Below are positions 1 to 12,264 of a stretch of DNA of 64,000 nt, one piece after another (the first letter of the stretch is position 1; each line of letters opens with the position of its first letter). The notes under the pieces were generated by a model. That model was not told where the DNA came from. It was given only the letters and a program-made list of their open reading frames with translations, and did not search any database. Both the position numbers and the translations under genes were made by a program. This DNA is from Acanthacorydalis orientalis (Eukaryota > Arthropoda > Insecta > Megaloptera > Corydalidae), in the NCBI GenBank assembly GCA_034766995.1, contig CM068322.1:7094589-7158588 (forward strand), in the 5' to 3' direction.

Positions 1-406
1 TAGGCAATCTTGAACTGAGTCTGAAATTAATTCAAATTTTCTTTTCTAAAAATTTTTTTAAAGAAGAATCCGTTTAATTTTTTCAGGAGCTCAATTGAAA
101 ACAAATTCGGAAGGAACCTGTTGCATAAAACCGCAGGCTAATTAACAATTTTCTTAAGTATAAATGTAAGATTCATTTCCTGTATTGTTCGATATTGTTT
201 TAAATTCCATGTATAATAACTTGAATATAACAAAGTCGATTTGAAATTGTGTCATAAAACATTTGAAAATTATTTCAATTTTCTCATAAAATATGAGCAT
301 CAGATTTTATAATGACATTGATGCAGTCTTTGGCAATGAATTAAATTAGCTTAAAAATCATTTTTATATAATAAAATATATCCAATTATATATTATATAT
401 TATATA

Positions 407-411
<5 letters not shown>
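1..411. other. AT-rich sequence without a recognised gene
   Basis: No protein-like frame, RNA gene or known repeat was seen. The last 30 bases are an irregular ATATT-type run leading into the first TA microsatellite. Confidence 0.6.

Positions 412-457
<46 letters not shown>
412..457. repeat. (TA)n microsatellite
   Basis: Uninterrupted TA dinucleotide run directly before the candidate solo LTR. Confidence 0.97.
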
Positions 458-458
<1 letters not shown>

Positions 459-460
459 TT

Positions 461-751
461 TGTTAGAGGTTAATGGATATACATAATGTACGCGCTACTT
501 AAACACCGGATTAATATGGTTTATTTAATTGGTCACAATAAGTTGAATATAAACAGAAAGAATGATTAGTCGAGGATTACAGAGATATGTACAGATGAGA
601 ACAGTCGCAACACATCAACGGTTGACCGACGCGATGTAATATACTTGGCGTGGTTACCGACCCGAGAAGAAGCGCTTACTTTCCGACTTAAGTCATCTGA
701 TCTCTGCAATATTCAGCCTGTAAGATGAATGTGGTGCCAATATTAAACTCA
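461..751 (+). mobile_element. possible solo LTR between two TA tracts
   Basis: A block of about 291 bp, clearly richer in GC than its surroundings, begins TGTTAGAGG and ends AAACTCA. The 5'-TG...CA-3' ends are expected of a retrotransposon LTR. It sits exactly between two TA microsatellites. No internal coding region, primer-binding site or second LTR is visible, and no clear target-site duplication is seen. It could instead be unique regulatory DNA that happens to have TG/CA ends. The LTR reading is inference only. Confidence 0.3.
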
Positions 752-752
752 G

Positions 753-754
<2 letters not shown>

Positions 755-805
<51 letters not shown>
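755..805. repeat. (TA)n microsatellite
   Basis: TA run on the right side of the candidate solo LTR; its last bases become ATAAATAA. Confidence 0.97.
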
Positions 806-1389
806 AATAAATAACTGGTGAATTTAAATTAAGTGAAGTAAAGTATCATTTAGATACATTTAAATAACTATTAATTTTCTAATCGAAATGATTATGCTTC
901 AAATGACACATTATACCAAATTTATTTCTATAAATCCATCTTATAAAGCAATATAAAAACAATTTATTGCTCTTGACACTTTCCTTCGTAAATTTTTCAA
1001 ATAATGTTTATTACGTTGATTGATATGAAACGGTTATTATTTAACTTAATAGGTTTTAGAAGTATTCAGCACTCATTTTTCTCTTATTTTCTATAAATAT
1101 TTTCTCCTTATTTTTTTTACTTCTAGTGATTTGTTGAAATATATTTTTAAAATGAAGAAATCCTATTCTATCTTGTTCTATTGCTTGATAATATTTTTTG
1201 TAAAGTCCCATTTCTGTTGCAGTGGTGTTAAGTATTTAAGTAATCATAAAATTATCATATTTATTTGCTTGATATTATTAATTCTTTTTCCTATTTTTGA
1301 TATAGATTCTTATTGTATTTCCAAATTGAACATCCAAAATCATATAAAAAGGATGGAAAATGCATACAAAAATATTGGTTGAATAGTGT
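806..1389. other. AT-rich sequence; one small chance-like frame
   Basis: The stretch holds an 83-codon open frame at 1131-1382 (+) rich in Ile, Phe, Leu and Lys, with two hydrophobic runs. Its composition is what an AT-rich genome gives by chance and no family is recognised. It ends just before the FAM-C repeat. Confidence 0.5.
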
Positions 1390-1930
1390 TCTTTTATTAT
1401 TAACGAGGAGGCTCTGCCCCTTGATCACTCCACTCGCCTACCTCCGGGAGGGTTTCGCCCCCTGCTCATTGACATTCGCTCTTCCCTAACAAAATACAAA
1501 AATTAACAAATTATACGCACAAATATATGTATAAAATATAAATAGTAAACTTTTTGTTGGAAAATTTTATTAAAATTAACAAAAAATAGTTAAAATGTTC
1601 AGTCAATACAATATTTAGACTAAGTTTCTTATCAATGTTACACTGAAATCGTATACCTTTTTCTCCGTAGACCGTGAGAGAGATACATACATGTGATTTA
1701 TATCAACCAATCATGACAGAGATCACGCGATCTCCATCAACCAATCAAAACACGAATAAAATTTTCAAAAAGTCTATACGAGACTGATTTTTAATTACAG
1801 AGAGATATTTAAAAAACTATATATATAGTATGATTATCGGTTAGTATGGATATATTCCATACATTTTTTACCTCTATCAGCCAATCAGAACCCGAATAAT
1901 CGGTTACACATGACAACGATCACGTTTTGA
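1390..1930 (+). repeat. FAM-C repeat, copy 1 (interspersed repeat with GC-rich patches)
   Basis: This block shares an ordered series of short blocks with the reverse complement of 28650-29060. They are a GC-rich patch with CTCCACTC and a GGAGGG...TTCGC...CCC hairpin-like motif, then AAAATTAAC-ATT-CGCACAAATAT, then TTACACTGAAATCGTA, then repeated ATCAACCAATCA motifs followed by ACGAATAAAA. The order is the same in both copies, so this is a dispersed repeat and not a chance match. No coding frame, terminal repeats or target duplication could be fixed. The family is not recognised. Confidence 0.55.
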
Positions 1931-2289
1931 CTGTTCTCAATAAAGTGATAATAAACATTTTTGTTAATACTATCAAATACTAAAATGCTTAATTAGTTTT
2001 TTTTTTGAAAATATGTATTACATTATACGAAATCATATTAGTCTCTCCTATTATCTTTAATTTCTTTTGTATTGTTTTTCAGTTAATCCGGATTTATTTT
2101 TGTGAATTTTATATTAAATAATCTCTTATTGTTATTGTATATAATTTGCGTTGATAAATAAGTATATTTTTAAAATAAAGTAAAATTAATTTAAGAAAAT
2201 TAAGTCGATATTTATTTATAATGTAATTTTAGAGCTAATATTATTTATTATAATAAAGAGTTTAAGAACACTGCCATACATAAGTACTT
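1931..2289. other. AT-rich sequence, nothing recognised
   Basis: No long frame, repeat or RNA gene seen. Confidence 0.6.
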
Positions 2290-2560
2290 ATTCAGCGACA
2301 TAACATAATGGGTTTCTAAATGGAACGCAACGACCGTTAATTCAATCCACCGTCATTATTATCCGAATATAAACGAATACCCGTCGAATTGATTGGATAT
2401 TACATGAATTCCGACGAAATTATTTCGAGTGTAATAATACAGCACAATGCTTTCATTTGTGATAGAACATACGTTTGATGTTCAAACGTCATTTATTCGA
2501 TAAACAATAAATTGACGCAAAATCAATCAATCAATCAATCAATGATTAGTTTACCAGTAC
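2290..2560. other. island of balanced composition with a palindrome and an AATC repeat
   Basis: This region is less AT-rich than its flanks and carries many ATTA cores. It holds a perfect palindrome, ACGTTTGA with a 3-base spacer and TCAAACGT, at 2471-2489, and an AATC tetranucleotide run at 2521-2543. Palindromes of this size can be sites for dimeric regulators, but no factor is assigned. Confidence 0.35.
2521..2543. repeat. (AATC)n microsatellite
   Basis: About six tandem AATC units. Confidence 0.9.
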
Positions 2561-3760
2561 GTTAGTGTTACAACATCAGGAACAACAACACTGATAATAA
2601 TTATTTATCTATTTCGTGATACAGATATTATCATTGATGTTGTTGTACAAGGGTGAACTTGGGTTTTGTATGAATGGCGAGGTTATATGTTTATGTCAAA
2701 TAATTTTTATTTTAGTCATTTTTTGCATTCATGCAGATCTATTGTTTACAGTCTTGCTATTTTTGTGGATATCCTCTTTTTATTATTTTTTGCAATAGTG
2801 CTAGTTCGTTAGTTATTTGAGGTTTAAGAGCGCATTAACGACTAAGGTCATTAGCGCCGGTCAAAATCGATTTGGATACTAATTGTAAATAGTTGTTTTC
2901 AGCATGGATTAATTTGTGTGGATAAATACTATTGCACCCGTTTTGTATTATTTTGCTAAAACAATGTTTATAAAATCGTTTTTTTTGCAGTTTAAGCTCT
3001 TTAGTTGTTTTGCGGGCGTTGGTTCTAGTTAATCACAAAGGTCATTATCTTCCACTACTAGATTCAGTTTTAATGTATTCTTAGGTAGATTATCGAAAAA
3101 CGTACACGGGTTTATATAAAACCTAGCTGAGGACAGTTCAAGAACTAATCATGGCAAATAAAAATTCCAGTAATTCGAAAAATTGAAGCTTATGGTCTAG
3201 ACACCAACGAGATTATATGTATCAAAACACATAATTGTAATTTTATGTTCATTGTTGTTAATTGTTAATGTTGGAAACCTTTTTAATTGCTACTTGAATT
3301 TATCATAAGTACCAAATCGCTTATAAAATACAATAAAGAATATAGAAATACAAAAAAATACAGAATTATAAACTTATAAGTTTTCTTGATTATCAATATT
3401 AAATTTATAATAAATATTACAGAATTTCGACGGATTTTTCCGAATTTACTAGTTTAAGATGAAGTATTTTGGTCAAAATGATTTTTATTTTTATAAATAA
3501 TTTTTATTTTTCTCCACATTTCATAAATCAAAAAATTCTTCATCAAAAAGGTTCAGCAAATTAATATTTATAATATTTATTGGTGATTTGCTGTACAATA
3601 TGTTGATATATATTCCTAAAATATCTCTGAACGAATTGAATTCTTAAGTGTTATATATTCGAAAAGTAGTTCAAATGTACACATTTTGAGTAGTTTCAAA
3701 TGTTTAGGCAGAAATCCTAAAATGGAGTCTTTCAGATAATATATTTTCCGTTATAATTAT
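2561..3760. other. AT-rich sequence, nothing recognised
   Basis: The only frame of note is a short one (2616-2798, +) with hydrophobic residues and no family match. No repeats shared with the rest of the window were seen. Confidence 0.55.
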
Positions 3761-3762
3761 TA

Positions 3763-4293
3763 GGTTAGTAGAAGAATAATTGCGGTTTATGCACACATTT
3801 ATTAAAATTTTGATTTTTCTAGCTGTTTTAAGTGGTCTAGAACAGTTGACCAACTAACGCCTAACTTTTGTGCAATTTTTCAAATTGTTGTGCGTGGCTC
3901 TGATTCAACTAACGCTTTCAGTTGATCGTCATGAACTGAAGAAGGACGTCTGTAACCTTTTTCATCTTCAAAGCTATCGTCCTTAGTACAAAATCTTTAG
4001 AACCACCATTGTACCGTACGTTTCTTAACAGTGCCCATACCAAAACATCGTTTAATTTATGAGTAGTTTCTGCTACTGTACTATTCGTTTTGAATTTATA
4101 CAAAAAATGCTCTTATTTGCATTTTTTCATTTTTAATTCAATAGTACAATTTGAATTAAAATTAATAATAATACCAAAGTCAATGTTACAAATAAAGACC
4201 AAAAAATGTACTTTAAAATGATATTAACATAAATACAGTGAAATTAAGGTTAGAATTCAGAAAACAAAGCCCGTAATTATTTTCCTACCAAAC
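3763..4293 (-). mobile_element. mini-mariner copy 1 (DNA-binding half only)
   Basis: A 531 bp element flanked by TA on both sides (3761-3762 and 4294-4295), with inverted ends of the type GGTTGGTAGAAAAATAATTGCGG. Read on the minus strand it holds a broken frame with the mariner N-terminal domain: a FLY.FK.N..VAETTHKLNDV first helix-turn-helix, a block matching the family's 'VQWWF.KF..GDESLEDE.GRG.PS' region, and the second helix-turn-helix ending at a 'VS..TVLDHLK' motif. The sequence then passes straight into the right terminal repeat. The D34D catalytic domain is absent. Several stops and frameshifts make it non-coding today. Confidence 0.88.
3918..4103 (-). pseudogene. mariner transposase N-terminal fragment (copy 1)
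   Basis: The frame begins MYKFKTNSTVAETTHKLNDV, which resembles the first helix-turn-helix of mariner/SETMAR-type transposases. It then drifts out of frame. Further pieces (GRRPSSVHDDQLKALVESE-like, then the second helix-turn-helix) lie in other frames down to about 3830. It would have bound the element's terminal repeats. No catalytic residues are present and it is not functional. Confidence 0.8.
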
Positions 4294-4985
4294 TAATATA
4301 ACCATTAGTAATACATTTTTTCAACATGTCATCATTTTCTCAGTGAAAAAATCTGATGTTGGTTTTTCCAGACGTTTCTTCATACCACACTTTACTTTAT
4401 TAAAAAATCCTTTTTTTTGATATTACATTTTAGTGTTGAGAATAAGTGGAAGTCAAACTGTGTCTACTTTAGACTCTAAAGAGAGTGTGTGAGTGGGTGG
4501 AAATCAGTTTTTTCCTTTTAGATCTTCCTGAATAAGTTTAGAAGCGTGTTGACTCGTGTTCTTATGATGAGTCTCAGTTAAATCATGGTGTCTTCGAACA
4601 CGGAAAATATGTACTTTCAGATTTTTTAAGGTGTAAATATATCGTTGTTTCTTCACTGATATTTTCATTCCAATTTACTTTACAAAACATACAATATCCA
4701 AATAAACACGTTATCAATCTCTAAAGATTGTCACCATAACTTTGTCTAGGTTTCTTGTACCTTAAACATTTTTTATCAAAGCAATCAAACAATACACTAA
4801 TCACTCTGTTCTTCATTTTAATGTTATTAGCTGTAAAAATTAATTATAAGCCTCTAAATTGAATCAGTCATAACTCTGTTTTAAATTAAAATATTTTCTC
4901 ATCGTTTTAGGATTTTGATGTTCCAACAGTAACATTTAAAAACACTATATATCTTGGCCAATTGTTGCCCCAGCATTACAAAACA
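4294..4985. other. AT-rich sequence, nothing recognised
   Basis: Some GT-rich patches near 4480-4500. No coding or repeat signal. Confidence 0.55.
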
Positions 4986-4997
4986 GTTTTGAATACG

Positions 4998-5200
4998 ATG
5001 GCGTTCGAAAAGAAACATATTAGACTGATATACTTTTCGAATTTAAGTTAAAAGAAGTGCTACCGAAGCCACGGGAATAATTTTTTCAGCTTTGGAAGAA
5101 TGTGCTGCGACACTTAAAATATGCAACAGATGCTCAATCAGTGGAGACGACCAAAAATACACTGATGATCTCATCGACTCAACGTCGTCATCTTTTTTTT
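4998..5200 (+). pseudogene. possible decayed N-terminus of another mariner/Tc transposase
   Basis: A frame starting at 4998 reads MAFEKKHIRLIYFSN, resembling the start of some mariner-type transposases. A shifted frame then gives EFKLK, followed by SATEATG-like and ICNR...SGDD-like pieces in the order expected of the first DNA-binding domain. Stops and frameshifts are frequent and no terminal repeats could be paired, so this is a weak call. It differs from both mariner families elsewhere in the window. Confidence 0.35.
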
Positions 5201-7719
5201 AACGATAAATTCGTCAGTTACTAGATAGATAGAGCAAGGTTATACAGAATAATGCGGAAAATTTTAGTTATTAAAATGTATTCATTTTTCCGTAAATATT
5301 ATTTTTTTTAAAAGTTATTGAATTAATTTGTACTCCTAATAAATTGATACATTCAGGTTGTACTTTCAGTTGATATATAGCAGAAAATCATCAGCCTGAT
5401 CGTGTTATTCTAAATTTATCCGACAAATTTTTGAGATCAGTATTCGTGATACCCTAAAAATGTAAATTTTTCTCTAACCTATAATGAACACGGTTTCTCA
5501 TCTTTTTCAACCTTTCACGTCTTTTTGAGACATTACCTAGCATCTACTCTGGACAGGTTGGTATACTTAATCAGACTCATAGGTGATTAAAGGTACATGT
5601 TGCCTATGCACAAAGTTCACCACAATATTTATTTCACAAGTTATGAGCTGATATGTAATCTCTATTAGAGTATATATTTTTTTCAATTTAGGTATTATAA
5701 CTGAATTTTATTAACTACAAAGGCCTTAAAATAGTTTCTTATACCCAAATTCCTCGATATATGCGAAAGTCGTTAAAACCTGAAAATTTAACAATAAAGT
5801 TGAATGATAATACTAACTACATATTTTGTTTATGTCGTTATAACAGAATTTTCGTTAACAATTTGCTAATAATTTAATTATACTGCAGATGTTTTTTGAA
5901 TAAAAATGTATTTTTTTTGAAAAAAATGAGTAATTTAATATTTATTTAATCAATAAAATAAAAATATCAATAGAAATAAAATTATAAATAGTTAAATATT
6001 AATTTTAAATACTTAGTTTTTTAAAAAAACAGTCTAATTAAAAAGGAAAGAAATGAAAAAAAATAAACCTGTAAATATTCTTCTATGGACATAATACGAA
6101 ATTCTGTTTCCACGAAAATTATTCTGCTTTAACAGAATCCGGTCTGCTAATTATAATTTTCACGAAAAATGTTTCATTAGCTATAATAATAAATGTGCGT
6201 GTGTATACTTATTTTTTGTTCGTCTGTTGCTACTGTAATAAAAAAGACGTTTTGTGAAGGATCTTTAATACTGAGTTGATGATGCGTCGTTCAGTCAGTT
6301 TGTCGGTTGTTTCATTAATGCTTGATCGGCTTACAGCCTTCATAAAAAAAAACGATGAAATATTTTGCTCTTTTTTGTGTTTCACCTTTATAGTAGAGTT
6401 TTAGAACCGTAAGATTTTTTTTAATAAAAACGAAACTATAAACGTACAAAAAATATATGTTTGAGAGTATATGTTCACTTTTTATAAGAGAATCAAATTA
6501 GTTTAGTTACTTTTACACTAAAATATTTACTACTTGTTTTAAAAAAAAGTATCAGAGGCTAATCATTTTAAAGTATATTTAAAACAAAATTTTTAATACC
6601 GTTAGAAATTATAATTGAAATTGTATTTGTCTGTTTAGTAAATATTATAAAAATCAGTATAAAGTTTTTATGAAACTTTAAAAAAAATAAATATACTTGT
6701 ACCTAATTATTATTGGATTTTTTTTGTACTTTATAATTATTTATCCTTAAAAACATGAAGGTAATTCGTTAATGAATCTTCCTATTGTTTTCATAATTAA
6801 AAGTGTCAATTATATAATACAAATTTTAAATATAATTTTTTTTAATAAACCGCAAAAAGAACCTCAAGACGTCTCTACTTTTATTAACTAATGATTAGAA
6901 AATCAATACTAGTAAATATATTAATATTTTTCCTATATTTACTAAACTTATATCATACATAATAAGTAAATTGAAAACAAGCTGGAATCATCATTTAAAA
7001 ACATTAGTTAAAAAAACTTTGTAATTAATTTATTGATGTTGTACTGAATTATAAATTGGTTTCCTTTTTTCGAATATTGTCATTTTTGGAATTTTAGACG
7101 AGTACATATATTTTCTGTCCTTTTATTTCATTTTTATTATGTTTAATCTTTTGAGTTATATTATTTTGTTGTGAATTTTAATGACTATTATGGAATTTTT
7201 TAGATTTAATTTTGTTATAGAAAAAATCATGAAAAACAATATCAAACATCGACAAATATTATATCCTGGATATTACTCTGTTTATACACAAAAATATTGT
7301 AGGATTATCGAAAAGAGATTATAACCATTATTTTATACTCTCTCCCTGAGTTTCTCCGTATTAATCTTTTTCTCTGTATAAATTAATGCTTCCGGTTTAT
7401 GAGTAGAATTTGGACCATCTTTTAAAGTTTTTAATTATGCCTAGACACATTAATATCTTTTCAGTGGTCTATTTCAGTATTTTTGTACGATTAGTTAAGA
7501 AAAATATATAAACTATGTTTTTTAAATTTTCACTTATCTCATTTATGTATTAATCAATATTTACAGAGAACAAAATGAATAAAAAGTAGTTAATATACTG
7601 ATACAATTAAACAATAAATATTCCATAAAAAATATCTGCCATTTTATTTAAATAGGCGGAGACATTTATTTTTATAATGATTTTTATCTAATTTTTCTAT
7701 ACTTTAATTCTATAAATAA

Positions 7720-7723
<4 letters not shown>
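5201..7723. other. long AT-rich desert
   Basis: About 2.5 kb of very AT-rich sequence with many homopolymer A/T runs. I saw no frame over 60 codons, no shared repeat and no RNA gene. Confidence 0.6.

Positions 7724-7780
<57 letters not shown>
7724..7780. repeat. (TA)n microsatellite
   Basis: Pure TA run preceded by ATAAATAAATA. Confidence 0.97.
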
Positions 7781-7781
<1 letters not shown>

Positions 7782-8164
7782 TTTTCATTTATATGAAAAT
7801 GAGAAAGAATATGCTTAACTTTCATGGAATATGTAAAATTTTTAGTTGTTTTGATCAGTTTTCTTCTTTACTTCGGCATTATGTTCAACAACATCAGATG
7901 AAGTTATTATATGAACTTATTTCATATGTAAAATCATATTTTTACCAGATGTAAACAGTCCTCTATATAACAAATATATTTTTGACACATACATTTTATT
8001 CATAGTTTCTACATAATTATAGATATAATAAATAATAGTTTTTAGTAGTTATATTGATCGAGAAGTCATTTTAACACAATTAATATTCTAGCTAAATTGA
8101 ATTTATCTATTAAATTTTGATTAACATAATGTTTATTAATATAAAAACATAAAAGTTTTTCTGG
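7781..8164. other. AT-rich sequence, nothing recognised
   Basis: No gene or shared repeat seen. Confidence 0.55.
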
Positions 8165-8455
8165 TCATTAAACCACAACCTAACTTAACCCAAACTCTCA
8201 TTAACTCATTATTGATAATTATTTCTATTGTTTCTCATGTATATTTAAATGACAATGATATCATCTTCGGAGAGTGGAAATAAAAAAAAATCAAATTTTA
8301 CGTTGTATTTGTACATATAGTCTCAGAGGATGATGGTATCAACATTGAAATGCGAATAATAAAAAATCAAAAATAAACAATAGTCAATTATTGAACATTT
8401 TTGGTCAGTAAAAAAATTAGTTTTCGGTGAGGTAAATATTGAAATTTTGAAAGTA
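8165..8455. mobile_element. foldback element FB-A, copy 1
   Basis: The left arm (AAACCACAAC ... TTATTGATAATTATTTCTATTGTTTCTCATG ... GATATCATCTTCGGAGAGT, in pieces) pairs with a right arm (TCAGAGGATGATGGTATCA ... GAAATGCGAATAA ... AATCAAAAATAA ... TTATTGAACATTTTTGGTCAG). The two arms converge on a short centre of A-rich sequence. The same arms recur at ten or so other places in the window. It has no coding frame. Confidence 0.8.
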
Positions 8456-8964
8456 ACTTGCTTTTATATATATTTTTTTACTAAAGCAATATTCGTTTTT
8501 CATGCTATTATTTTGTATGAGAAGGAAATGTAGGCAGGGAGTCTCGGAAGTACTAAGTAAATATTCACATTTTTCAATTTTTTACTTATGCTTATATATT
8601 ATATGCACGTTTACCTGTAAGTGTATATATATATATGTATGCACATATTTATGTATGCATGCATATGTACATTCCGACATAAATACTAACTGAAAAGTTT
8701 TTAAGATCATCAAGGCAATCAAAATGTTTCAGTTTAAGTTCACCGTCCATAAGCAATGTAAAAAATCTTAACATAAAAAGTAAACTGGATGCCAATAAAT
8801 GTCTAGACGGTGGGATTTTATTGATACACAAGTTGTAGAAACATATACACTATAACTTAGAGCTATCGTTGTAAACACATAAATTGAAAAATAGTCGAGC
8901 AGAAAGTTTTTTCTCTGCCCTCGAACTCAAATCGTTAACGCATCAAACTTTCCAAAGTTTTCAT

Positions 8965-8966
<2 letters not shown>
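8456..8966. other. AT-rich sequence with a small TA/GCATA patch
   Basis: A short TA run (about 8622-8640) is followed by ATGCAT-rich sequence. No gene is recognised. Confidence 0.5.

Positions 8967-8967
<1 letters not shown>

Positions 8968-9010
<43 letters not shown>
8968..9010. repeat. (TA)n microsatellite
   Basis: Pure TA run. Confidence 0.97.
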
Positions 9011-9014
<4 letters not shown>

Positions 9015-9229
9015 TAATATGCATAAGACCTTACATAAAAGTCGATAAATAATATAATAAAAAAATACGTGTTCCGTAAAAGAGGAACGTTTTCCATTTT
9101 ATTTAAACAACTTTGGACGATTTGACTCCTTCTAATGAATCTTAAAATAAAACGATTCATGAATCGTGTCATGGAGACATCAACTCGGATTTTAAAAAAT
9201 TCACGTTGCTTCCGACGACTAATTTAAAT

Positions 9230-9600
9230 TAAGTTTGTGTTACGTAACAGTTACCTCAAACTGACTTTTTAATCAAATGTAATGTCGCAACGGAATGGTT
9301 CGGTTAATTTTTAATCGTTACCGTTTATAGCTGTTCCAGAAGTAAATCCGTACTTCTTTTTTGTTACACTCGTTCGTCGCTAACTAAACTTTTGATTATC
9401 TTCGGATATGGTTTTTTAATTGCTACAGTCTATCTGCTATGGGTCTGCTTAAAAGTTCGTTGGTGACATGGATTCTAAGAAAATGCAGATAAAACGGTTA
9501 CAATCTTAACTGAGATCATATTATTCGCTGGCTGTATTTGTAGTTGCGTCGGTCATTATCGTCACACTTTTCTTATCTATCTTTTGTTTCAGGTTCGTTG
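9230..9600. other. island of balanced composition, no coding frame
   Basis: This stretch is much less AT-rich than its neighbours and has CpG dinucleotides (for example TTCGTCGC, GTTGCGTCGG). No long frame is present on either strand. It could be conserved regulatory DNA or an untranslated exon. Confidence 0.3.
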
Positions 9601-10379
9601 CGTTTTGCAAAAATGTAGATTTTTTTTTAAAAAAATAATAGCTTTAAATCAAATCACAGATAAAATTGTGTTCATTGCAATCAATTTACAATTTCAATCT
9701 TGTAATGAAGATGTAACTTTTCATATAAATTATTGAAATTTAACTGTATATTTTTTTACTAAGTTTAGGACAAAATATCTTTTTTCTAGTAATGTATTTA
9801 CTATTGTCGCTAAAAAAATGAATCAATATTGCTATGAATGATATTTAAACGAAAAATATAATTTTGATATACGAGTACTTTTACAAAATAATTTCTATTT
9901 AAAATTTGACTTGTATTATAAAAAAATATATTTTCTGTCATAGGATTCTTTTTTCCTACTTTTTATTTTTTACTCCTTTGAATCTCGAATATTGCGTGCT
10001 GGGGGCATGTCTGAAAATACAAGTACTTTGTTAAACATTATTTATCTATTTATCCTTAACCCCTTGTACTGAAATGACGAGTCTAGCTCATCATGAACTT
10101 TCTATGCTAAAGTAGACAATGACGGGCTGCACTCGTCGTTGTCAAGAAAGTTTCAATTGTATGCCTGGGCAATATTGCCTGCAAATAAATTACAATTGCA
10201 GGAGTTAGCAAATATAATCCTGTTTTTCTGTTTGTTTTTTTTTTACTATTCTCATTACATATTTTACTATCCATATTGACTACTTTCGCTTTTCTGTTAG
10301 CTTACGTTTATCGTTCAGATTTCGTGATTTATTCGCCTTACTGTTACAATTCATAGTCTCATGGTGACAATCAGTCCCA
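9601..10379. other. AT-rich sequence, nothing recognised
   Basis: A short direct theme of ACGA-rich words at 10070-10140 (GACGAGTC, GACGGGCTGCACTCGTCG) was seen. No gene. Confidence 0.45.
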
Positions 10380-10860
10380 TAGAAAATGATTGAACTTCCC
10401 GTTTTGTAACTATTGGAATTTATCAACTCTTCATAAACTCAGTACCAAACACAAACGCACACGATTCGTTCAATCCGAAGTGTCCTCTAGTACAAGCAAT
10501 CTTTGTCTCTGTGTTGAAGGTATTTTGAGACAAGGTCGTTCTTGCACAGCATACGAATGATGCATTATCGGTAGCCTAGTCTACGTCAAAAAGTCGGTTC
10601 ACTTGTTATCGAACAAAATCGTCGATTACAGGGAGGCGGAGACTGCGGCTTATCCGTGGTATTTTACACTAGTTAATAAGCGTCCACGATGTGACGCATA
10701 CATTTATTTGGAAACACCTGTAGCCTTTTGTTGTTAGAGTTATAAACTCACGAAGTCAAGTACGATTCTATCGAACTCGGGTTTCTAAGAACGTATCGAT
10801 CTAAACAAGGACTGACGCTTAATTCAGCTTACGTTTATATACACGAAGAGAGATTCTTTA
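10380..10860. other. island of balanced composition; shares a 35-base stretch with the 56.6-57.2 kb region
   Basis: A GC-richer stretch with many CpG. The segment around 10515-10550 (core ACAAGGTCGTTCTT) resembles the segment around 57130-57165 at about 28 of 35 bases. On the minus strand both give an RTTL.Q.T word. No intact frame is present. It may be regulatory DNA or a fragment of the same decayed coding family. Confidence 0.3.
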
Positions 10861-11664
10861 TAATATTTAAAACTTGATTATTTTTTTAAAAAAATCTGAA
10901 ACGTCTTAAAACTTTCTAAACCAGGTTTTTGGAATATTTCAGAATTTCCTCAATAAGGTTTAATGGAGCATTCAGCCACTTAGTAATTATTCTGATTTTA
11001 TTTTATTCCTGTTTTACTATTAGCATACTAGCACTAGCTATATTATTTACTTTATTTATTAAAAGTAAAATCTTGTTCTGAGAAAAAATCATTATCATTA
11101 TAGCAGTTTTCTTTTTTGTTGTTTTAGGAAAATGACTTCCTTTTAAAGTAATTTTATATAAAAACGATTCTTAAATATTGGGTTGATACTGAAGTTGGCT
11201 TATATATATTCGTTTAAGTTAAAAATGTGCTACAAAAAAGTTATATCTGATTTATCAGTTATACATAATTTCTAATTGTTAATAATCCTCTCTCGCTTAT
11301 TCAACAGATTACTGATCTTTATTATAGAAATGCGGTGGATTTGAATTTGAATTTTCATCCTTTCTTGATTTTATTGCAATAAATTTTAATTTTTCTGTTC
11401 TTTTAAAAAATATTGGATCAATCGAAATCGTAATGTTCAAAAAACTAGAAATGATGAGTAAAGTAGATAAGATATAACTACACAAACGAATTTTGACATT
11501 TTTACTGTCATCAACTTTGCCCATTTAACATTATTGTGGTGAAATACGTGTTTTCTATTAAGTAGTGTCAATCATTGTTTATGGTACAAGTGGTTTCATA
11601 AATATTGAATTTTGATTTACTAGAACACAGTACATTACTTCATGTTTCTAGAGTCTAATTATTA
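10861..11664. other. AT-rich sequence, nothing recognised
   Basis: One 71-codon minus-strand frame (11309-11524) has no family features and ordinary AT-rich composition. Confidence 0.5.
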
Positions 11665-12230
11665 TGTTGGTAGAAAAATAATTTCCGTTTATGACCTTCA
11701 AATTCATTTACATTTTTCTCAGCTAGCTGTTTTAATTGGTCCAGAACTGTTGGATGACTAACGCCTAACTTTTATGTAAGTATTTGAATTGTTGTGCGTG
11801 GTTCTGATTCGACTAACGCCTTTATGAACTTTTTGGTCGTTATGAACTAAAGAAGGATTCCCACGACCTTCTTCATCTTCAAATCTCCCAAGCACGAAGT
11901 TTTTGGAACCACCATTGCACCGTAAATTCCTTAATAGTACCCACACCGAAAATATCGTTTAATTTACGAGCAGTTTCTGTTGCCTTATTACCCATTTTGA
12001 ACACATACAAAAAATTGCTCTTATTTGATTCTTTACCATCTTTAATTCAATGGCCCAATTTGAAGCCTAGTTATAATTATTATTATAATAATGATAATAA
12101 AACCGAAGTCGATGTTACCAAAATACAGACTTTAAAATGATATTAACCTGAACATAATGAAATGACACTCATTGAAGAATATGAGGTTAGAATTTAGAAA
12201 ACAAAAACCGCAATTATTTTTCTACCAACC
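11665..12230 (-). mobile_element. mini-mariner copy 2 (DNA-binding half only)
   Basis: A 566 bp element with inverted ends (TGTTGGTAGAAAAATAA on the left, TTTTTCTACCAACC on the right) and TA at each edge. The minus strand holds the decayed N-terminal part of a mariner transposase, including a GNKATETARKLND-like first helix-turn-helix, a WWFQK-region and VSHPTVLDQLKQL. The coding remnant then passes straight into the terminal repeat, with no catalytic domain. It is the longest copy and keeps more of the left untranslated part than copy 1. Confidence 0.88.
11758..11946 (-). pseudogene. mariner transposase N-terminal fragment (copy 2)
   Basis: The open piece includes RNLRCNGGSKNFVLGRFEDEEGRG, a frameshifted form of the linker between the two helix-turn-helix motifs (family form: VQWWFQKF..GDESLEDEEGRG). 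The flanking motifs lie in the neighbouring frames. It encodes no functional protein and no catalytic aspartates. Confidence 0.8.
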
Positions 12231-12264
12231 TAATATTATGCTTTTTTAAATAAAAATCTTATTT

